DNA from: Saccoglossus kowalevskii
Lineage: Eukaryota > Hemichordata > Enteropneusta > Harrimaniidae
Assembly (NCBI RefSeq): GCF_000003605.2
Contig: NW_003116447.1
Span: forward strand, 580,487 to 617,328
DNA: 36,842 bases
Direction of reading: 5' to 3'
Shown here: positions 35,001 to 36,842 of the stretch, piece by piece
Position numbering within the stretch: the first letter of the stretch is position 1
Layout: every line of letters starts with the position of its first letter
The notes under the pieces: generated by a model
The model's database searches: none
The model's input: the letters and a program-made list of their open reading frames with translations, nothing else
What the model was told of the DNA's origin: nothing
Translations under genes and position numbers: made by a program

Positions 35001-36718
35001 ACAGTGTACAAAATTATTGACTTACAAAACTGTTATTGCTTCAATTTTAAGTTTTCAGCAACTTGTCAATTTGATTGAAAAAGTCTGCAACAGCACAGTG
35101 ATTATGGGAGTCATGATGACTGTGACAGTCAGACCAGTGCGTCATTAAAACAAAGTATACCGCCACGCAACTTTTATCCTGATAATGCAAGGCTGAAATG
35201 AATACCTAAACCAGATTGGAAAAATCATTTTTTTGAAGTGATTTGCCTGTATTAAACTATCAGCAATAACCTATTCAAATAAAAAAATCATCCCCCAATC
35301 TCAAACTCAAAAATGTATGTTTATTCAGAAATTTGACAAAAAAACAGTGCAGAAGGTTTATTGGATCTTGTCCTTTCTTGCTTCATGGCTAAACAGGTTG
35401 GTCTTCAGCTAAGGAATACTATGCAGCATCAGCCACCCCTTTAAACCAGCATGGCTGAAAATGTTAATCTTAAACAAAGCCCAGGATGTAATGCACTTTG
35501 TAATTTGCATACGTGTACGAGTCTATGTGGTGACACTAGACTGTTGGTGTCAGTGGGAAGATGTCATCTTTATGCCCACAGTAAACTTGCATGTTTCATT
35601 ACAACTAATGCATTTATGAAGGGATCTAGAAATTTGAATAAAGGTTGTGAATCCAAATTTAAAACAGCTGAAAGTTTAGTTTCAATGCGATTTACATACT
35701 TGTGACAGTCGAAGTAAACGTACATCAGCTGACAAAACAGAATAAATATCCTTCAGTTGAAATAATCTGTGCTAAGGAATCACTGTTAATTACTGTTGTC
35801 TACAATTGATTTGTAATGGAGGTTTCTCGAAGAAAGCACCGATTGTCTGGTTTTATTAAAAGCTATTCTGTTAAGTGGTATGACGGATACAATTATTTTT
35901 CTTCTTTCTCTCTAGTTATTCAGTTGATGTCAATATTGATAAATCTGTTGTAAACAAAGATTGCTTCAGAGATCCATCAAGGAAGAGGAGAGCAAGGAGG
36001 GAGGCAAAAGCAAAATTTGAAGAAAGGTAACTCTACTTCCTTCAAACTTTTATTTGTCTCTGTGAAAAGATGAAAGTTTGATTTAAGGCTTTTTATATAT
36101 AGTTGTTGAAGGGTGATAGGGGGGGGGGAGTCTCAGGAAAACAATTTCGCTAAAAACTGTTGACTATGTTAACATTGCCAGGGTTGAATTTGACTTAATT
36201 CCCTTTCAACATTACAATGTCTGCGACTTGAATACAATCATTTCGAATAAGTGGTGGCAGATATCATAGAATGCAACATTCTATGAAATTACCAAGTGTG
36301 CACCTAATATTTCCATTTTACCAACATGTGTTGTAAAGGAGAATCCAACAGTAGCTGTTGAATATTTTAAGACATTATTCTGAGATGTTATTGAAAAATT
36401 CCAATGCCATTCCGCCAAACCAGAGTTTGACCATTGAAATGAATAGTCACCATGTTTCTGATGCAGGTTGAAAAACTTGAAATATCTGCAATTGAAATAT
36501 TACAATGCTGCAAGGAAAACTCTTAGGGAGATCCAAAATTGAGCACAACAAAAAACTGTTAATACCAAATACGAAATAGAAGTTGCAATAACTGTTCATT
36601 CAAAATAGGGTATGCAGTATTTTGATCTCAGAAATGGAAATGTACAATTTTCTTTTTTTTATATTTCAGATACAAGACTGGTAAAAATAAGTGGTTTTTC
36701 CAGAAACTTCGCTTCTAA
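32021..36718 (+). CDS. RPL27: 60S ribosomal protein L27 (eL27)
   Basis: Non-coding exon 1 is 32021-32060. Coding exons are 33261-33341 (exon 2, which starts at 33251 with a 10-base leader), 34687-34856, 35916-36026 and 36670-36718. All introns are GT-AG and phases join to give 136 residues, the same length as vertebrate RPL27. Recognised: [20 protein letters not shown] at the start (KOW-like), [14 protein letters not shown] and [18 protein letters not shown] in the middle, and [15 protein letters not shown] at the end. The protein is a structural component of the cytoplasmic 60S subunit. The start codon beginning exon 2 after a short non-coding TOP exon is also the arrangement of the human gene. 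A poly(A) signal follows at 36764. Confidence 0.98.
32061..33250 (+). other. RPL27 intron 1
   Basis: 1.19 kb, AT-rich. No repeat or gene recognised. The - strand frame 32798-33007 has no known content. Ends tctcttacagcag, a tandem NAGNAG acceptor. Confidence 0.85.
33251..33341 (+). CDS. RPL27: RPL27 exon 2 (start codon)
   Basis: After the acceptor ctcttacag, a 10-base leader precedes ATG at 33261. Coding bases are 33261-33341 (27 codons), ending ...RKAVIIK. The donor is GTAATT. Confidence 0.97.
33415..33754. repeat. 164/166-bp tandem duplication
   Basis: Units start at 33415 (ggatcattgaattatgatca), 33579 (ggatcattaaattatgatca) and, truncated, 33745. The two full units are nearly identical, differing by a few substitutions and a 2-base insertion in ttctctgtt. 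The near identity suggests a recent event. It copies the left end of the family D element. Confidence 0.93.
33514..33818. mobile_element. MITE family D, copy 2 (internally duplicated)
   Basis: The left end ctgtatttactctag...ttagaagc at 33514 (TA before it) and the right end ctaatagagcaaatatgg at 33801-33818 (TA after it) match the element at 25512-25738. The 164-bp tandem duplication has repeated the left end inside the element. Confidence 0.7.
34150..34430 (+). repeat. Dispersed repeat related to 8430-8900
   Basis: Two tandem-like subunits each carry 'caagtc(c/a)(a/g)attgctt(c/t)gata', a 'taggtact/taagtacc' block, 'agatttgatc/agatttgttc' and 'gatatcttca(a/g)ttct'. The order matches the copy near 8705-8780. 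Class unknown. Confidence 0.6.
34687..34856 (+). CDS. RPL27: RPL27 exon 3
   Basis: The acceptor is tttttatttatag and the donor is GTAAGT. It encodes [20 protein letters not shown] to NYNHLMPT plus two bases of Arg. It carries the most conserved part of the protein. Confidence 0.98.
34857..35915 (+). other. RPL27 intron 3
   Basis: 1.06 kb. The 35451-35705 open frame (84 codons) has several Cys/His but no domain I recognise and is considered chance. No repeat recognised. Confidence 0.8.
35916..36026 (+). CDS. RPL27: RPL27 exon 4
   Basis: The acceptor is ctttctctctag and the donor is GTAACT. It encodes [20 protein letters not shown] and the basic [15 protein letters not shown] stretch, plus two bases of Arg. 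Confidence 0.98.
36027..36669 (+). other. RPL27 intron 4
   Basis: 643 bp; contains a short G homopolymer near 36120-36129. Nothing else recognised. Confidence 0.85.
36670..36718 (+). CDS. RPL27: RPL27 exon 5 (C-terminus)
   Basis: The acceptor is tttatatttcag. It completes Arg and encodes [15 protein letters not shown] followed by TAA at 36716-36718. The end is essentially invariant in animals. Confidence 0.98.
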
Positions 36719-36763
36719 ATATGTATATGTAAGATGATTTGTTTTATGTACCAACGATAAGAA

Positions 36764-36769
36764 AATAAA
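36764..36769 (+). terminator. RPL27: RPL27 poly(A) signal
   Basis: AATAAA 46 bases after the stop codon, followed by a T-rich stretch. A very short 3' UTR is typical of ribosomal protein genes. Confidence 0.88.
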
Positions 36770-36807
36770 GTAACTTTTTGTTGGATTGCGTGTTCATTAC
36801 TTTTTTT

Positions 36808-36842
36808 GACTCCCGTGTGCGAAGCACAAAAAGGGAGTCTTT
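36808..36842. repeat. Edge of a short palindromic repeat
   Basis: gactccc (36808-36814) pairs with gggagtc (36833-36839), with an inner tgtgc/gcaca pairing around gaa. It looks like the terminal hairpin of an interspersed element that runs off the window about 40 bp past the RPL27 poly(A) signal. Confidence 0.6.

Noticed and set aside
35113-35197. Possible C/D box snoRNA in RPL27 intron 3 (ATGATGA near 35114, CTGA near 35193)
   Set aside because: No convincing terminal stem and no clear C'/D' boxes or guide; ribosomal protein introns often host snoRNAs, but this one is too weak to annotate.
35451-35705. 84-codon Cys-rich frame in RPL27 intron 3
   Set aside because: Cysteines do not form a recognisable motif and there is no splice or promoter support; within a constitutive intron.

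Overview
This is an AT-rich eukaryotic genomic window carrying intron-rich animal genes. Three conserved genes can be read exon by exon. (1) A + strand p23/PTGES3 (HSP90 co-chaperone) gene has only its last three coding exons in the window; its 5' part lies to the left. (2) A complete - strand ceramide synthase of the CerS5/6 type has 8 coding exons giving a 376-residue product between 14036 and 31596. (3) A complete + strand ribosomal protein L27 gene has a non-coding first exon plus 4 coding exons giving 136 residues between 32021 and 36718. No bacterial features, CRISPR arrays, rRNAs or convincing tRNAs were seen. The gene set is universal in animals. The repeat types (TA-flanked MITEs, 'TCAAGGTCA'-containing dispersed repeats, frequent ACATGTA-like words) suggest a lophotrochozoan, perhaps a bivalve mollusc, but this assignment is an inference and only moderately secure.

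Layout: 1-120 is a 32-bp minisatellite in a p23 intron. 171-4308 holds the p23 exons; the larger intron carries a decayed hAT transposon with remnants of both terminal inverted repeats. 4309-14035 is the tail-to-tail region between p23 and the ceramide synthase. It contains a 35/36-bp minisatellite, one MITE, a dispersed repeat and a 2.4-kb array of a 29-bp satellite. 14036-31596 is the ceramide synthase, with introns full of small non-autonomous DNA transposons. 31597-32020 is a short head-to-head intergenic region. It carries a TCTCGCGAGA palindrome just upstream of a 5'TOP transcription start for RPL27, plus ETS-like sites nearer the ceramide synthase. 32021-36769 is RPL27 to its poly(A) signal, with a 164-bp tandem duplication in one intron. 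The window ends in the edge of another short palindromic repeat.

The genes have unrelated housekeeping jobs: HSP90 chaperoning, sphingolipid N-acylation in the ER, and the 60S ribosome. The only functional link visible is the probable shared promoter of the ceramide synthase and RPL27. The most interesting structure is the collection of inverted-repeat transposons. There are at least four TA-flanked families, one element with a perfect 9-bp target-site duplication, and one foldback palindrome. Two of the TA-flanked insertions sit 34-54 bp upstream of ceramide synthase 3' splice sites and have ends that themselves look like splice acceptors. I found no evidence for a new multi-gene system.
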